A stretch of DNA of 64,000 nt from Mesorhizobium mediterraneum (lineage in GTDB: Bacteria; Pseudomonadota; Alphaproteobacteria; Rhizobiales; Rhizobiaceae): the NCBI RefSeq assembly GCF_002284565.1, contig NZ_NPKI01000008.1, positions 83,468-147,467 of the forward strand, in the 5' to 3' direction. The translations under genes were made by a program, and so were the position numbers. How positions within the stretch are numbered: position 1 is the stretch's first letter; each line of letters begins with the position of its first letter. Of this stretch, positions 19,752 to 29,427 are shown one piece after another. Under the pieces are notes generated by a model. It had not been told where the DNA came from and did not search any database. It was given only the letters and a program-made list of their open reading frames with translations.

Positions 19752-20038
19752 AGGCGAAAAGGGGCTTTAGAGATCCGTCCTACCCGGCGATTTGCCTTAG
19801 CGAATGCGAACTCCGACCCACGAGCGCCAGTTGCCTCTAACGTCGGCTTTCGAGATGCCATCTCGGCAGGGGGGAATGACCGACTAGGGTCACGGCTTCC
19901 GCTTAAACTTCTCCGCAGGAATGGCAGAGAAGGGTCGTGAGCCGAAATTCAACTGAGACACCGCCCAGCCCACTTGACGAAAGGTCGACCGCGCGCAAAA
20001 CTGCTAAGATGTCAGACCAATTTTGGATCTAAGTGCCC
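19752..20038. other. Intergenic region before the GntR regulator
   Basis: No gene is seen. The upstream 250 bases have no notable structure. The last 30 bases hold the candidate operator listed separately and the GTG/ATG start choices of the regulator. Confidence 0.5.
20009..20019 (+). promoter_or_regulatory. Candidate GntR/FadR-type operator
   Basis: ATGTCAGACCA fits the FadR-subfamily operator pattern TNGTNNNACNA at every defined position except the first. It is followed by ATT, as in many TGGTNNGACCAATT-like sites. It lies 20 bases upstream of the regulator ATG, where bound protein could block transcription, so autoregulation is likely. This is pattern matching only. Confidence 0.5.
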
Positions 20039-20779
20039 ATGCGAGCGCGCGGCGAACTGCCCGGGGCACCTGCCACGCGTGTGGCAATCGCCACGCTCCC
20101 GCCGCTGGATCGCGGCAAGCAGGTCATGGAGGCGCTGGCCGACTATGTCGAGCGCGCCGCGCTGAAGAGCGGTGACCGGCTTCCGACCGAACGCGAATTG
20201 ATGGCCGCGCTTTCCGTCGGGCGTTCGACGATACGGGAGGCGATGGGGCGTTTCGAAGCGCTCGGCGTCACCGAGACCCGCAAAGGCAGCGGCACCTACC
20301 TGCTCAAGCCGATATCCGCCGGCACGATCCATTTGCCGCTGTCACTCAATACGGCAGAGCTGCGTGACGGTCTCTTGCACACCCTCGAGGTGCGCCGCGG
20401 CATCGAGGCCGAGGCAAGCATGGTTGCGGCGCGGCGGCGGACAGCCGACGATCTGCGGACGATCGAGCAAAAACTCATCGAGATGGAGCGCGTCCATCTT
20501 GCCACTGGCACGTCGGGCCCGGAAGACCTGGCCTTTCACCTGGCTGTTTACGACGCCACCCACAACCCGCTTTTCCGGCAGCTCCTGGGGCAGATGCGCG
20601 AAGCGTTCGAGCGCTTCTGGGATCATCCTTTCGACCGGCAGGATTTCGCGCGGCGATCGTTCCCGCATCACCGCGAGCTGTTCGATGCCATCGTCGCCAG
20701 GGACGCGGAGCTGGCGCGCGAAAAAACGCTGAAGATCCTCGAGATCGTGGAAGAGGATATCGAGGAAATGTCGAAATGA
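20039..20779 (+). CDS. FadR/GntR family transcriptional regulator
   Basis: The protein has 246 residues. The N-terminal winged helix-turn-helix includes LKSGDRLPTERELMAALSVGRSTIREAM and a wing KGSGTYLL. The C-terminal part is an FCD-type all-helical effector domain with the metal-binding pattern residues in DLAFHLAVYDATHNPLF and FPHHRELFDAI. FCD regulators sense small organic acids or sugar acids. The stop overlaps the next ATG (ATGA), so it leads an operon with the PLP enzyme and ABC importer and probably controls it. GTG at 20033 is an alternative start. Confidence 0.9.
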   Translation: MRARGELPGAPATRVAIATLPPLDRGKQVMEALADYVERAALKSGDRLPTERELMAALSVGRSTIREAMGRFEALGVTETRKGSGTYLLKPISAGTIHLPLSLNTAELRDGLLHTLEVRRGIEAEASMVAARRRTADDLRTIEQKLIEMERVHLATGTSGPEDLAFHLAVYDATHNPLFRQLLGQMREAFERFWDHPFDRQDFARRSFPHHRELFDAIVARDAELAREKTLKILEIVEEDIEEMSK

Positions 20780-21951
20780 ACGGTCCCGATTTTTTCGACC
20801 AGGCATCGCTGATCGCCGCGCATGACGAGGGCAACGCCTTCGATGCCGTCGTGCCGCCGATCGTGCAGACCTCGCTCTTCACCTTCCCGAACTATGACGA
20901 GATGCTCGAGACATACCGCGGCGAAAAAGTGAGGCCGACCTACACGCGAGGGCTGAACCCGACCGTGCGCATGTTCGAGGAAATGCTCGCAAAACTGGAA
21001 GGTGCCGAGGACGCTATCGGTTTCGCAAGCGGCATGTCCGCCATCTCGTCGGCGGTCCTGAGTTTCGTCGAGCCGGGCGACCGCATCGTCGCAGTCAGGC
21101 ATATCTACCCGGACGCGTTCCGGCTGTTCGGGACGCTGCTCGCGCGCATGCGCATCGAGGTGACCTATGTCGACGGGCGCGACGAAGATGCCGTCGCAAG
21201 CGCCCTGCCTGGCGCCAGGCTGTTCTATATGGAAAGCCCGACCAGCTGGGTCATGGAAACGCATGACATCGGTGCGCTCGCTGCGCTGGCAAAGTCCCAT
21301 GGCATCCCGACCATCATCGACAACAGCTGGGCCAGCCCGGTCTTCCAGCGGCCGCTGTCGCTCGGCGTCGATATTGTGGTCCACTCCGCATCCAAGTATC
21401 TGGGCGGCCACAGCGATGTCGTGGCCGGCGTGGTCGCGGGCTCGAAGGATTTGATCGGCCGCATCCGCGGCGAAGCCTATCCATATCTCGGCGGCAAGCT
21501 GTCGCCATTCGATGCCTGGCTCTTGATCCGTGGCTTGCGCACACTGCCGATCCGCATGCGCGCGCATCAGGCCTCCGGCCTCGAAATCGCACGGCGTCTG
21601 CAGGATCATCCGATCGTCGAGAAGGTCTGCCATCCGGGTTTGGCCAACCTGCTTCCCGCGGGGCTCACCGGCACGTCGGGCCTGTTCTCGTTTGTCTTCC
21701 GCGACGGCATCGACATCCGGACGTTTGCGGACCGCCTTAAGCTGTTCAAGCTGGGCGTGTCGTGGGGCGGCCACGAAAGCCTCATCGTGCCCGGCGAGGT
21801 CGTGCTGCAGCAGAAGGCCCAACCCAATTCCGCGATGGCGTTCGGCGTCCATCCGCGGTCCGTGCGTCTCCATGTCGGCCTCGAGGGAACCGAGGCGCTG
21901 TGGAGTGACCTGGAAACGGCGATCGACGCCGCTTCCGAAGAAAAGACCTGA
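20776..21951 (+). CDS. Cys/Met metabolism PLP-dependent lyase/transferase (gamma family)
   Basis: A 391-residue fold-type I PLP enzyme of the cystathionine gamma-synthase/beta-lyase family. The Schiff-base lysine is Lys207 in HSASKYLGGHSD; the cofactor aspartate is Asp182 in IDNSWASP; FASGMSAIS is the phosphate-binding segment. Two motifs differ from the usual members: ESPTSWVM in place of ESPTNP and DNSW in place of DNTF. This resembles beta-lyase-like variants. Being coupled to a regulator and a sugar-type importer suggests it cleaves an imported S-linked or amino compound, not core methionine synthesis (inference). Confidence 0.85.
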   Translation: MNGPDFFDQASLIAAHDEGNAFDAVVPPIVQTSLFTFPNYDEMLETYRGEKVRPTYTRGLNPTVRMFEEMLAKLEGAEDAIGFASGMSAISSAVLSFVEPGDRIVAVRHIYPDAFRLFGTLLARMRIEVTYVDGRDEDAVASALPGARLFYMESPTSWVMETHDIGALAALAKSHGIPTIIDNSWASPVFQRPLSLGVDIVVHSASKYLGGHSDVVAGVVAGSKDLIGRIRGEAYPYLGGKLSPFDAWLLIRGLRTLPIRMRAHQASGLEIARRLQDHPIVEKVCHPGLANLLPAGLTGTSGLFSFVFRDGIDIRTFADRLKLFKLGVSWGGHESLIVPGEVVLQQKAQPNSAMAFGVHPRSVRLHVGLEGTEALWSDLETAIDAASEEKT

Positions 21952-21978
21952 AGCAACCAGACAAGAAGGGAACGGAAA

Positions 21979-23238
21979 ATGAAGAAGCTTCTTATCGCGG
22001 CATTCGCCACCGTGCTGATGTCGGGTGCTGCACTCGCCGACACGACGCTGAAGCTCGTGGAGGTGATCACCAGCCCCGAGCGCACCGAAACCCTGAAATC
22101 GATCGTCTCCAAATTCGAGGCTGCCAACCCGGGCACAAAGGTCGAGGTCATCTCGCTACCCTGGGGCGAGGCGTTCCAGAAATTCGCGACCATGGTGTCC
22201 GCCGGTGAAATTCCCGACGTCATGGAGATGCCGGACACGTGGCTCTCGCTCTATGCCAACAACGGCCTTCTCGAAAGCCTAGAACCCTATCTTGCCAAAT
22301 GGGAGCACACCTCGGGCCTCACCGATCGCGCGCTAGAGCTCGGCCGCGACGTGAACAACACCGCCTACATGCTGCCCTATGGTTTCTATCTTCGGGCGAT
22401 GTTCTACAACAAGAAGCTGTTCCAGGAGGCTGGTGTCGCCGAGCCGCCCAAGACGATGGACGAGTTCGTGGCGGCGTCGGAGAAAGTCTCCAAGCTTCCG
22501 GGCAAATATGGCTACTGCCTGCGCGGCGGGCCGGGTGGTCTCAACGGCTGGATGATGTTCGGCGCAACCATGGCCGGCTCCAACAAATTCTTCAATGAAG
22601 ACGGCACCTCGACGATGAACAGCGAAGGCTGGGTCAAGGGACTGACCTGGGTCGTCGACCTCTACAAGAAGGGATTGGCGCCGAAGGACAGCGTCAACTG
22701 GGGCTTCAACGAAATCGTCGCCGGTTTCTACACCGGCACCTGTGCCATGCTCGATCAGGATCCAGACGCGCTGATCGCAATCGCCGAGCGGATGAAGCCG
22801 GAAGACTACGGCGTCATGACCATGCCGAAGGGGCCGTCCGGCAAGACGTTTCCGACCATCGGCTACGCCGGTTGGTCGATGATGGCGGCCAGCCAGAACA
22901 AGGACCTCTCCTGGAAGCTGATCGAAACGCTCGAAGGGCCCGAGGGCAATGTCGAGTGGAACAAGCGCACCGGAGCGCTGCCGGTCCACAAGTCGGCCGA
23001 AAAGGATCCGTTCTACGCGAGCGAGCAGTTCAAGGGCTGGTTCGCCGAACTCGAGGACAAGGATGCGGTGCCGACGGTCATGCCGACCTACCTCGAGGAG
23101 TTCGCCTTCTTCAAGGACTCGATGGTCATCAAGACCAGTCAACAGGCCCTGCTCGGCGACATCACGCCCGAGGAAATGGCCAACCAGTGGGCCGACTATT
23201 TGACCAAGGCGCAGCAGAAATTCCTGGCCAAGAAATAA
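21979..23238 (+). CDS. CUT1-type ABC transporter substrate-binding protein
   Basis: The protein has 419 residues. A clear signal peptide (MKKLLIAAFATVLMSGAALA) is followed by a family 1 extracellular solute-binding domain. Typical patterns are VEVISLPWGEAFQKF, PDVMEMPDTWLSLYANNGLLE and the domain hinge PYGFYLRAMFYNKKLFQEAG. It is periplasmic and sets the specificity of the importer. AGAAGGGAACG precedes the ATG. The ligand cannot be deduced; the family mostly binds mono- and oligosaccharides or polyols. Confidence 0.9.
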   Translation: MKKLLIAAFATVLMSGAALADTTLKLVEVITSPERTETLKSIVSKFEAANPGTKVEVISLPWGEAFQKFATMVSAGEIPDVMEMPDTWLSLYANNGLLESLEPYLAKWEHTSGLTDRALELGRDVNNTAYMLPYGFYLRAMFYNKKLFQEAGVAEPPKTMDEFVAASEKVSKLPGKYGYCLRGGPGGLNGWMMFGATMAGSNKFFNEDGTSTMNSEGWVKGLTWVVDLYKKGLAPKDSVNWGFNEIVAGFYTGTCAMLDQDPDALIAIAERMKPEDYGVMTMPKGPSGKTFPTIGYAGWSMMAASQNKDLSWKLIETLEGPEGNVEWNKRTGALPVHKSAEKDPFYASEQFKGWFAELEDKDAVPTVMPTYLEEFAFFKDSMVIKTSQQALLGDITPEEMANQWADYLTKAQQKFLAKK

Positions 23239-23342
23239 ACGGCGCACCGCGAGCTTCGGAGCCGCTTATCGCGGGCGGCTCCGAATAGGTCTCGTCCATG
23301 GTCGATTGGAAGGATGGCGAATTGGAACGAAAGCGTTAGCTG

Positions 23343-24278
23343 ATGGTTTTTGACGCCACCGCCGGCCTCCCGGAATCGCGCCGCCAGTCGCTGGTCGACC
23401 GGATCACGCGCCACGCCGAGCCATATCTTTACACCGCCCCGGCGCTGATTCTGATCGTCACCATCATGCTGGCACCGCTGGTGCTTGGCCTGTCCTACGC
23501 CTTCCGCGACGTGCATTTGCTCAATCCCTTCTCTGGCGGCTATGTCGGGCTCGATCATTTTCGCACCCTTTATGACGATGACAATTTCTATCGGGCGCTG
23601 CGCAACACGTTGTGGTGGACCGGCGCATCCGTCTTGCTGCAATTCGTGTTCGGCCTGATCCTGGCGCTGTTGCTCGACCGGCCGTTTGCCGGCCGCGCCA
23701 TCGCGCAGGCGCTGGTGTTCCTGCCCTGGGCGGTGCCGACCTTCCTGACCGGGCTCAATTGGGCGTGGCTGTTCAACCCCGTCATCGGACCGCTGCCGCA
23801 TTGGCTTTATGCCCTCGGCCTCATGAGTGAGCCAGCCAACATCCTTTCAAATCCGCAGCTTGCCATGTGGGGACCAATCATTGCCAACGTCTGGTGGGGC
23901 ATTCCCTTCTTCGCCATCACGCTGCTGGCCGCGCTCCAGGCCATCCCGCGCGACCTCTACGAAGCGGCGGCGATCGACGGCGCCGGTGCGGTCAGGCGGT
24001 TCACATCGATCACCTTGCCGTTCCTTGCGCCGACCATTGCGATCACCGTGCTGTTGCGCACCGTCTGGATCTCGAATTTCGCCGACCTGATCATCGTCAT
24101 GACCAGCGGCGGGCCGGCCGACCGCACGCAGATCGTCGCGAGCTACATCTTCACGCAAGCCTTCAGGGCCCTTGATTTCGGCTATGCCTCGGCCATTGCG
24201 CTGGTGCTGCTCGTCCTGCTGCTCGCCTATTCGATGCTGATCGTCATGCTGCGGCAAGTCCTGATGGACAGGGCCTGA
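23343..24278 (+). CDS. ABC sugar-type transporter permease (MalF-like)
   Basis: A polytopic inner-membrane permease of 311 residues with about six membrane segments. The EAA loop that contacts the ATPase reads DLYEAAAIDGAGAVRRFTSITLP near residues 200-222, a textbook CUT1 pattern. It lies between the binding protein and a second permease. A gap of about 100 bases separates it from the binding-protein gene and contains a small GAGCCGC...GCGGCTC hairpin, which could lower expression of downstream genes relative to the binding protein. Confidence 0.9.
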   Translation: MVFDATAGLPESRRQSLVDRITRHAEPYLYTAPALILIVTIMLAPLVLGLSYAFRDVHLLNPFSGGYVGLDHFRTLYDDDNFYRALRNTLWWTGASVLLQFVFGLILALLLDRPFAGRAIAQALVFLPWAVPTFLTGLNWAWLFNPVIGPLPHWLYALGLMSEPANILSNPQLAMWGPIIANVWWGIPFFAITLLAALQAIPRDLYEAAAIDGAGAVRRFTSITLPFLAPTIAITVLLRTVWISNFADLIIVMTSGGPADRTQIVASYIFTQAFRALDFGYASAIALVLLVLLLAYSMLIVMLRQVLMDRA

Positions 24279-24296
24279 CGGATCGGGGATGACCAC

Positions 24297-25130
24297 ATGA
24301 ACAGGTATTCGATCTTCGGCACCGCGCTGCACCGCCTGGCGATCCTCTGCTACGTGGTCTTTGCGCTGTTCCCGCTGTTCTGGCTGTTGAAAGTATCGGT
24401 CACGCCGAACGACCTGCTCTATTCGGAGGGCGTGCGGATGTGGCCGTCGCGGATGAGCTTTGAACATTTCCGCTTCGTGCTGGCCCACAGCGCATTCCCG
24501 GTCTTCTTCAGGAACAGCATGATCGTTGCCGGCGCGACGGCCGTGATCGTGACACTGCTCGCGTCCCTCTCTGGCTATGCGCTGTCGCGCTTCACCTTTC
24601 GCGGCAAATACTGGCTGGTCGCACTGATGCTGCTCACCCAGATGTTTCCATTGGTGATGCTGGTCGCGCCGATCTTCAAGATGCTCTCGCCGCTCGGGCT
24701 GACCAACAGCCTGACCGGACTGGTCGTCGTCTACACCGCCTTCAACATTCCCTTCGCGACATTCCTGATGCAGTCGTTCTTCGACGGCATTCCCAAGGAG
24801 TTGGAGGAGGCGGCCAAGATCGATGGCGCCACGCAGTTCATGGCATTTCGCCAGATCGTCCTGCCGCTGACGCTGCCGGGCATTGCCGCGACGCTGGGTT
24901 TTGTGTTCACCGCCGCGTGGAGCGAACTGCTGTTCGCGTTGATGCTGATTTCGGGCAACAGCGCCGCCACGTTTCCGGTCGGTCTGCTCACCTTCGTGTC
25001 GAAGTTTTCGGTCGATTTCGGGCAGATGATGGCGGCCGGCGTGCTGGCGCTGATCCCGGCCTGCCTCTTCTTCCTGTTCATCCAGCGCTATCTGGTCCAA
25101 GGCCTGACGGCCGGCGCGGTCAAGGGCTGA
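24297..25130 (+). CDS. ABC sugar-type transporter permease (MalG-like)
   Basis: The second permease (277 residues) has about six membrane segments, starting with ILCYVVFALFPLFWLLKVS. The EAA loop ELEEAAKIDGATQFMAFRQIVLP is well conserved. It ends with the usual FIQRYLVQGLTAGAVKG tail of MalG-type proteins. It starts 18 bases after the first permease and is followed by the ATPase after 10 bases, so the transporter is complete in one operon. Confidence 0.91.
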   Translation: MNRYSIFGTALHRLAILCYVVFALFPLFWLLKVSVTPNDLLYSEGVRMWPSRMSFEHFRFVLAHSAFPVFFRNSMIVAGATAVIVTLLASLSGYALSRFTFRGKYWLVALMLLTQMFPLVMLVAPIFKMLSPLGLTNSLTGLVVVYTAFNIPFATFLMQSFFDGIPKELEEAAKIDGATQFMAFRQIVLPLTLPGIAATLGFVFTAAWSELLFALMLISGNSAATFPVGLLTFVSKFSVDFGQMMAAGVLALIPACLFFLFIQRYLVQGLTAGAVKG

Positions 25131-25140
25131 GTGAGGTTTC

Positions 25141-26241
<1,101 letters not shown>

Positions 26242-26276
26242 TCCTCCGTTCGGTTTCAGATCATTCGAATTTTCCC

Positions 26277-26471
26277 AAAACCGGTTCCCACCCTTGAGGC
26301 CGATGCTATTGTCTATCTTGGCACCGCCGAATTCGATACGACATTCGATCTCGGCCTCGACATGGGTCCTGGACGAGATGGAACGCGCCCGCGACGGCGC
26401 TAGACCATGATCCCGAACCGAAGGTCAGCGAAGCAAAAAGTGGGAACCGGTTTTCGGATAAGATCATGGTC
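26277..26471. repeat. Rhizobial palindromic repeat cluster
   Basis: AAAACCGGTTCCCAC at 26277-26291 is repeated in inverted form at 26440-26454. The second copy lies in a compact 69-bp element (26403-26471) with perfect 10-bp terminal inverted repeats, GACCATGATC and GATCATGGTC. The element shares GGTCAGCG-AGCAAAAA and a CCG-TTTTCGG block with 53706-53790. It fills most of the 260-base gap between the ABC ATPase gene and the next gene. No coding sequence is seen in the gap. Confidence 0.7.
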
Positions 26472-26501
26472 AAACAACAAGAGGGCTAGGTAGTTGAGCG
26501 C

Positions 26502-27119
26502 ATGCGCTTTCTGTTTCTTCTGATCCTGCTCGCCGGCACCGGCATCGGCGTCGTCTATCCCTGGGCGATGACCAATTTCTCCGGCCATGAGATCGGCACC
26601 TGGCGGGTCTACGAACAGGGCCGGTTCAAGCCGGTGACAGTGCCGCTGGCCGCTCGCGATGCGCCGGTGCGGGTGCTGGTCGACCTCACCGCCAGGACCG
26701 AACGCATCGTCGTCTCGCAACAGCGCACCGTGCTGACGCTGACCGCCGCCACCGGCGGCAGGACGGTGCTCGCCTCGACGCTGCAATTCACCCATTCGGA
26801 AAATCCGCGCCAGGTCAGCCCGCAGCTGCCGGACAAGATCTTCCGCGACGAGGCAGGCCTGATCCCGACAGTCAGCCCCGGCCCTTACATCTTCACCGTT
26901 GGCGCCGGCGACGCCGAGGGCATCGAGATGCGGGCGGTGGACCTCTTGCTGCGCTCCGGCGTCGGCGAGATCGACAGCCGGGCGCGGCCGGTCGGGTTTT
27001 CGCTGATGGCGGCCGGCCTGATCGGATTGCTGTTGGCGCTGCGTTTCGGCGGCGGCGGCCGGCCGCAAAATCCGAATTCGCAGCCGCCACCGCCGCGCTG
27101 GGGCAGGGGCTCGAATTAG
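26502..27119 (+). CDS. Hypothetical membrane-anchored protein
   Basis: I do not recognise the family. The 205-residue protein has an N-terminal hydrophobic segment (residues 3-22), a beta-rich central part with several DLTAR/VLTLTAATGG strands that suggests a periplasmic immunoglobulin- or jellyroll-like domain, and a second hydrophobic segment near 165-182. It ends with a short Pro/Arg-rich cytoplasmic tail. The ATG follows GAGGGCTAGG. The stop is three bases from rlmJ, so the two may be co-transcribed. Similar proteins next to rlmJ are known to me only as rhizobial hypotheticals. Confidence 0.7.
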   Translation: MRFLFLLILLAGTGIGVVYPWAMTNFSGHEIGTWRVYEQGRFKPVTVPLAARDAPVRVLVDLTARTERIVVSQQRTVLTLTAATGGRTVLASTLQFTHSENPRQVSPQLPDKIFRDEAGLIPTVSPGPYIFTVGAGDAEGIEMRAVDLLLRSGVGEIDSRARPVGFSLMAAGLIGLLLALRFGGGGRPQNPNSQPPPPRWGRGSN

Positions 27120-27122
27120 CTC

Positions 27123-27968
27123 GTGAATTATCGCCACGCCTATCACGCCGGAAACTTCGCCGATGTCGTCAAGCATGTCGTGCTGAGCCGGCTCGTCGAA
27201 TATCTGAAACAGAAGGACAAGGCGTTTCGCGTCATCGACACCCATGCCGGCATCGGCCGCTACGACCTGTCGTCGACCGAAGCGCAAAAGACCGGCGAAT
27301 GGCAAGGCGGCATCGGCCGGCTGGTCGATGCCGCATTGGATGTGCCGGCGGCAGCACTCCTGGCGCCTTATCTGGAAGCCGTCCGTTCGCTCAATCCCGA
27401 AGGCGGCGTGAAAAAATATCCGGGCTCGCCGCTGATCGCGCGTCATCTCATGCGCAAGCAGGACCGGCTGACGGCGATCGAACTGCATCGCCAGGATGCG
27501 GCGAAGCTGGGGGCGCTATTCCAAGGCGATTTCCAGACCCGGGTGATCGAGCTCGACGGCTGGCTGGCGCTCGGCGCGCATCTGCCGCCGAAGGAAAAAC
27601 GTGGCCTCGTGCTGGTCGATCCGCCATTTGAGGCGGAGGGTGAGTTTGCCCGCCTGATCGAGGGGCTGCGCAAAGCGCACAAGCGCTGGCCGGGCGGCAT
27701 CTATGCGCTGTGGTATCCGGTCAAGGACCGCAAGGCGGTCGCCGCCTTCCGGAAGGCGCTGGTGCAGTCGGGCATTCCGAAGCTGCTCGACATCGGCTTC
27801 GAGATCAGGCCGCTATCGGCCGAGCCCAGCCTCGACGGCAGCGGCATGGTGGTGGTCAACCCGCCGTTCACGCTGGAAGGTGAATTGCGCACGCTGCTGC
27901 CGGCGCTACATAGGCTTCTCGTGGTCGAACAGCCGGCGCACTGGACGCTGGAATGGCTGGCGGCATAG
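27123..27968 (+). CDS. rlmJ: 23S rRNA (adenine2030-N6)-methyltransferase RlmJ
   Basis: The protein has 281 residues and starts with GTG. It shows the RlmJ signature NYRHAYHAGNFADVVKHVVL at its N-terminus, a SAM-binding VIDTHAGIGRYDL segment, and the amino-methyltransferase motif DPPFE near residue 165. RlmJ methylates A2030 of 23S rRNA. Length equals that of the E. coli enzyme. The conserved start NYRHAYHAG fixes the GTG at 27123 as the initiation codon. Confidence 0.92.
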   Translation: MNYRHAYHAGNFADVVKHVVLSRLVEYLKQKDKAFRVIDTHAGIGRYDLSSTEAQKTGEWQGGIGRLVDAALDVPAAALLAPYLEAVRSLNPEGGVKKYPGSPLIARHLMRKQDRLTAIELHRQDAAKLGALFQGDFQTRVIELDGWLALGAHLPPKEKRGLVLVDPPFEAEGEFARLIEGLRKAHKRWPGGIYALWYPVKDRKAVAAFRKALVQSGIPKLLDIGFEIRPLSAEPSLDGSGMVVVNPPFTLEGELRTLLPALHRLLVVEQPAHWTLEWLAA

Positions 27969-28100
27969 GGCGGCAGAGGTATTCGCGCGCCTGCCTCGGT
28001 TGAAGGCAATTTCAAACTAAGAAACCATCGTCTCTACAACCGCTTGACCGCGCGCAAGCGAATCCGCACAGTGCGCGCAAATCGACCATAAGAGGCTGCC

Positions 28101-28553
28101 ATGACTCGCTTCGCCCAATCCGCCCTTGCCGCACTGATCGCCCTTTGCACGCCGCTCGGCACATCCCTCGCTGTCACTCAGGCAGCAAAGGCGGCCGACC
28201 TTGCCGTCTATACCGACGAAGACAGCGGCGTTTGCGGCGAGGCCTGGGTGCTGAACAAGATCACCAGCCGCTTCTCCTACCAGGTGCACCACGTGCCGAA
28301 TCTGCCCGATGTGGAGATCACCGATTTCCAGCGCATCCACCAGCACCGCTATTTCCCGGCCAATGACACCTGGCCGATCGGCCGCCGTTATTGCGGCGCC
28401 ACCGTCAGCCTCTCCGACGGCCACGCCCGCACCATCTGGTATCTGATCGAGGAAGGGCAGGGCTTTGCCTCGATCGGTGACAATGTCGAATTCTGCGTCT
28501 CGGGCTTCGACCGCTGGATGGTCTACAACGGCCGCTGCCGCGTCCTGCGCTGA
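28101..28553 (+). CDS. Hypothetical exported protein
   Basis: I do not recognise a named family. The 150-residue protein has a signal peptide (residues 1 to about 32, ending AAKAA) and a compact mature domain with four cysteines (in SGVCGEAW, RRYCGATV, EFCVSG and GRCRVLR), which could form two disulfides in the periplasm. The ATG follows AAGAGG. Its last 31 bases overlap the convergent regulator gene on the other strand. Confidence 0.75.
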   Translation: MTRFAQSALAALIALCTPLGTSLAVTQAAKAADLAVYTDEDSGVCGEAWVLNKITSRFSYQVHHVPNLPDVEITDFQRIHQHRYFPANDTWPIGRRYCGATVSLSDGHARTIWYLIEEGQGFASIGDNVEFCVSGFDRWMVYNGRCRVLR

Positions 28554-28864
28554 CCGCGTTTAACTGGCTGCTCCGCCTCATCGAGAATTTTGCGAAGGAA
28601 CGCGACGTGACCGCGAAAGGCGCGTCGTCCAATTGACGTCGCCTTGACGCGCGTTCGCGGCCGGCGTCCGACGAACAGCTTTTCGACATCGATATATCCC
28701 GCCTTGGCAAGCGTATCGATATGCGCGCCGAGATTGCCGTCAGTCGCATCGACGATGGCCTTCAATCGGGTGAATTCCAGCGCTTCGCGCCTTTCCAGAG
28801 AATTCAGCGCCGCCATGATCCTGAGCCGCACGCTCTGGTGGATGATTTCGTCGGCAGCCATCAT
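28523..28864 (-). CDS. Winged helix-turn-helix transcriptional regulator
   Basis: A 113-residue protein of the small winged-helix type (MarR/ArsR-like, DNA-binding domain only). The pattern LRIMAALNSLERREALEFTRLKAIVDATDGNLGAHIDTLAKAGYI is typical of proteins annotated as transcriptional regulators with a TrmB- or PadR-like fold. The C-terminus is basic (RGQRRTRQR). No partner gene is next to it on its own strand. The 3' end overlaps the convergent exported-protein gene. Confidence 0.78.
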   Translation of the reverse strand: MMAADEIIHQSVRLRIMAALNSLERREALEFTRLKAIVDATDGNLGAHIDTLAKAGYIDVEKLFVGRRPRTRVKATSIGRRAFRGHVAFLRKILDEAEQPVKRGQRRTRQRPL

Positions 28865-29427
28865 CGGGCCTGCTGTGGTGTCCGGCGTTCAGTCTCACTG
28901 ATCTTGGCCAGCGCTGCTCGATCTTGCGCGAATGACATTGCGCTTCTCCCGCATACTGCAGAATACTCTGCGACATGGAGTAATCTGTCAATCTTAGCAA
29001 AAAGGGATGATGCGAGCGAAGGCCGTTGCCCTCATAGAGCTCAGGCAAGCTCATGGCGCAGAACGGATCGCGCTTTGCTTTTGTCGCTTGTGTAGACCGT
29101 CCGTTTGCACAAGACGACGAGATCAATGAAGCAGCGCATCATGGTGTTGCCGGTCGATGATCAACGAGCAAAAACGCTTGCTAACCTTCAGCGTTTCGTA
29201 GCGGGATTGGTTCCGGTAAAGCGGGCAGAATGTCTGTCGCAAACCCTCGGCAAAGGTCGAAGAGCAGCACCGGCATTTTGTGAAATCAGCACGAGCTTGT
29301 GTCGCCTGTAACCAAAACTTAAACTGCAAAATTCATGCTGATGCTTCGCTGGCTAGCAAGCCGCGAGTCAGATATGCATTGCACGCCGGGTCACTAATGG
29401 CCGTCGGCACAACGGAAGGGGCATGAC
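28865..29427. other. Intergenic region without a recognised gene
   Basis: About 560 bases. Open frames on both strands (for example 29105-29311 plus and 29123-29329 minus) have no homology or plausible start signals. The left part should hold the promoter of the winged-helix gene; the right part, the promoter of the histone-like gene, whose ATG follows GGAAGGGG. I see no RNA gene. Confidence 0.5.

Noticed and set aside
28740..29126. A 128-residue minus-strand frame upstream of the winged-helix gene
   Set aside because: Part of it is the winged-helix gene in another frame and the rest has no homology or start signal.
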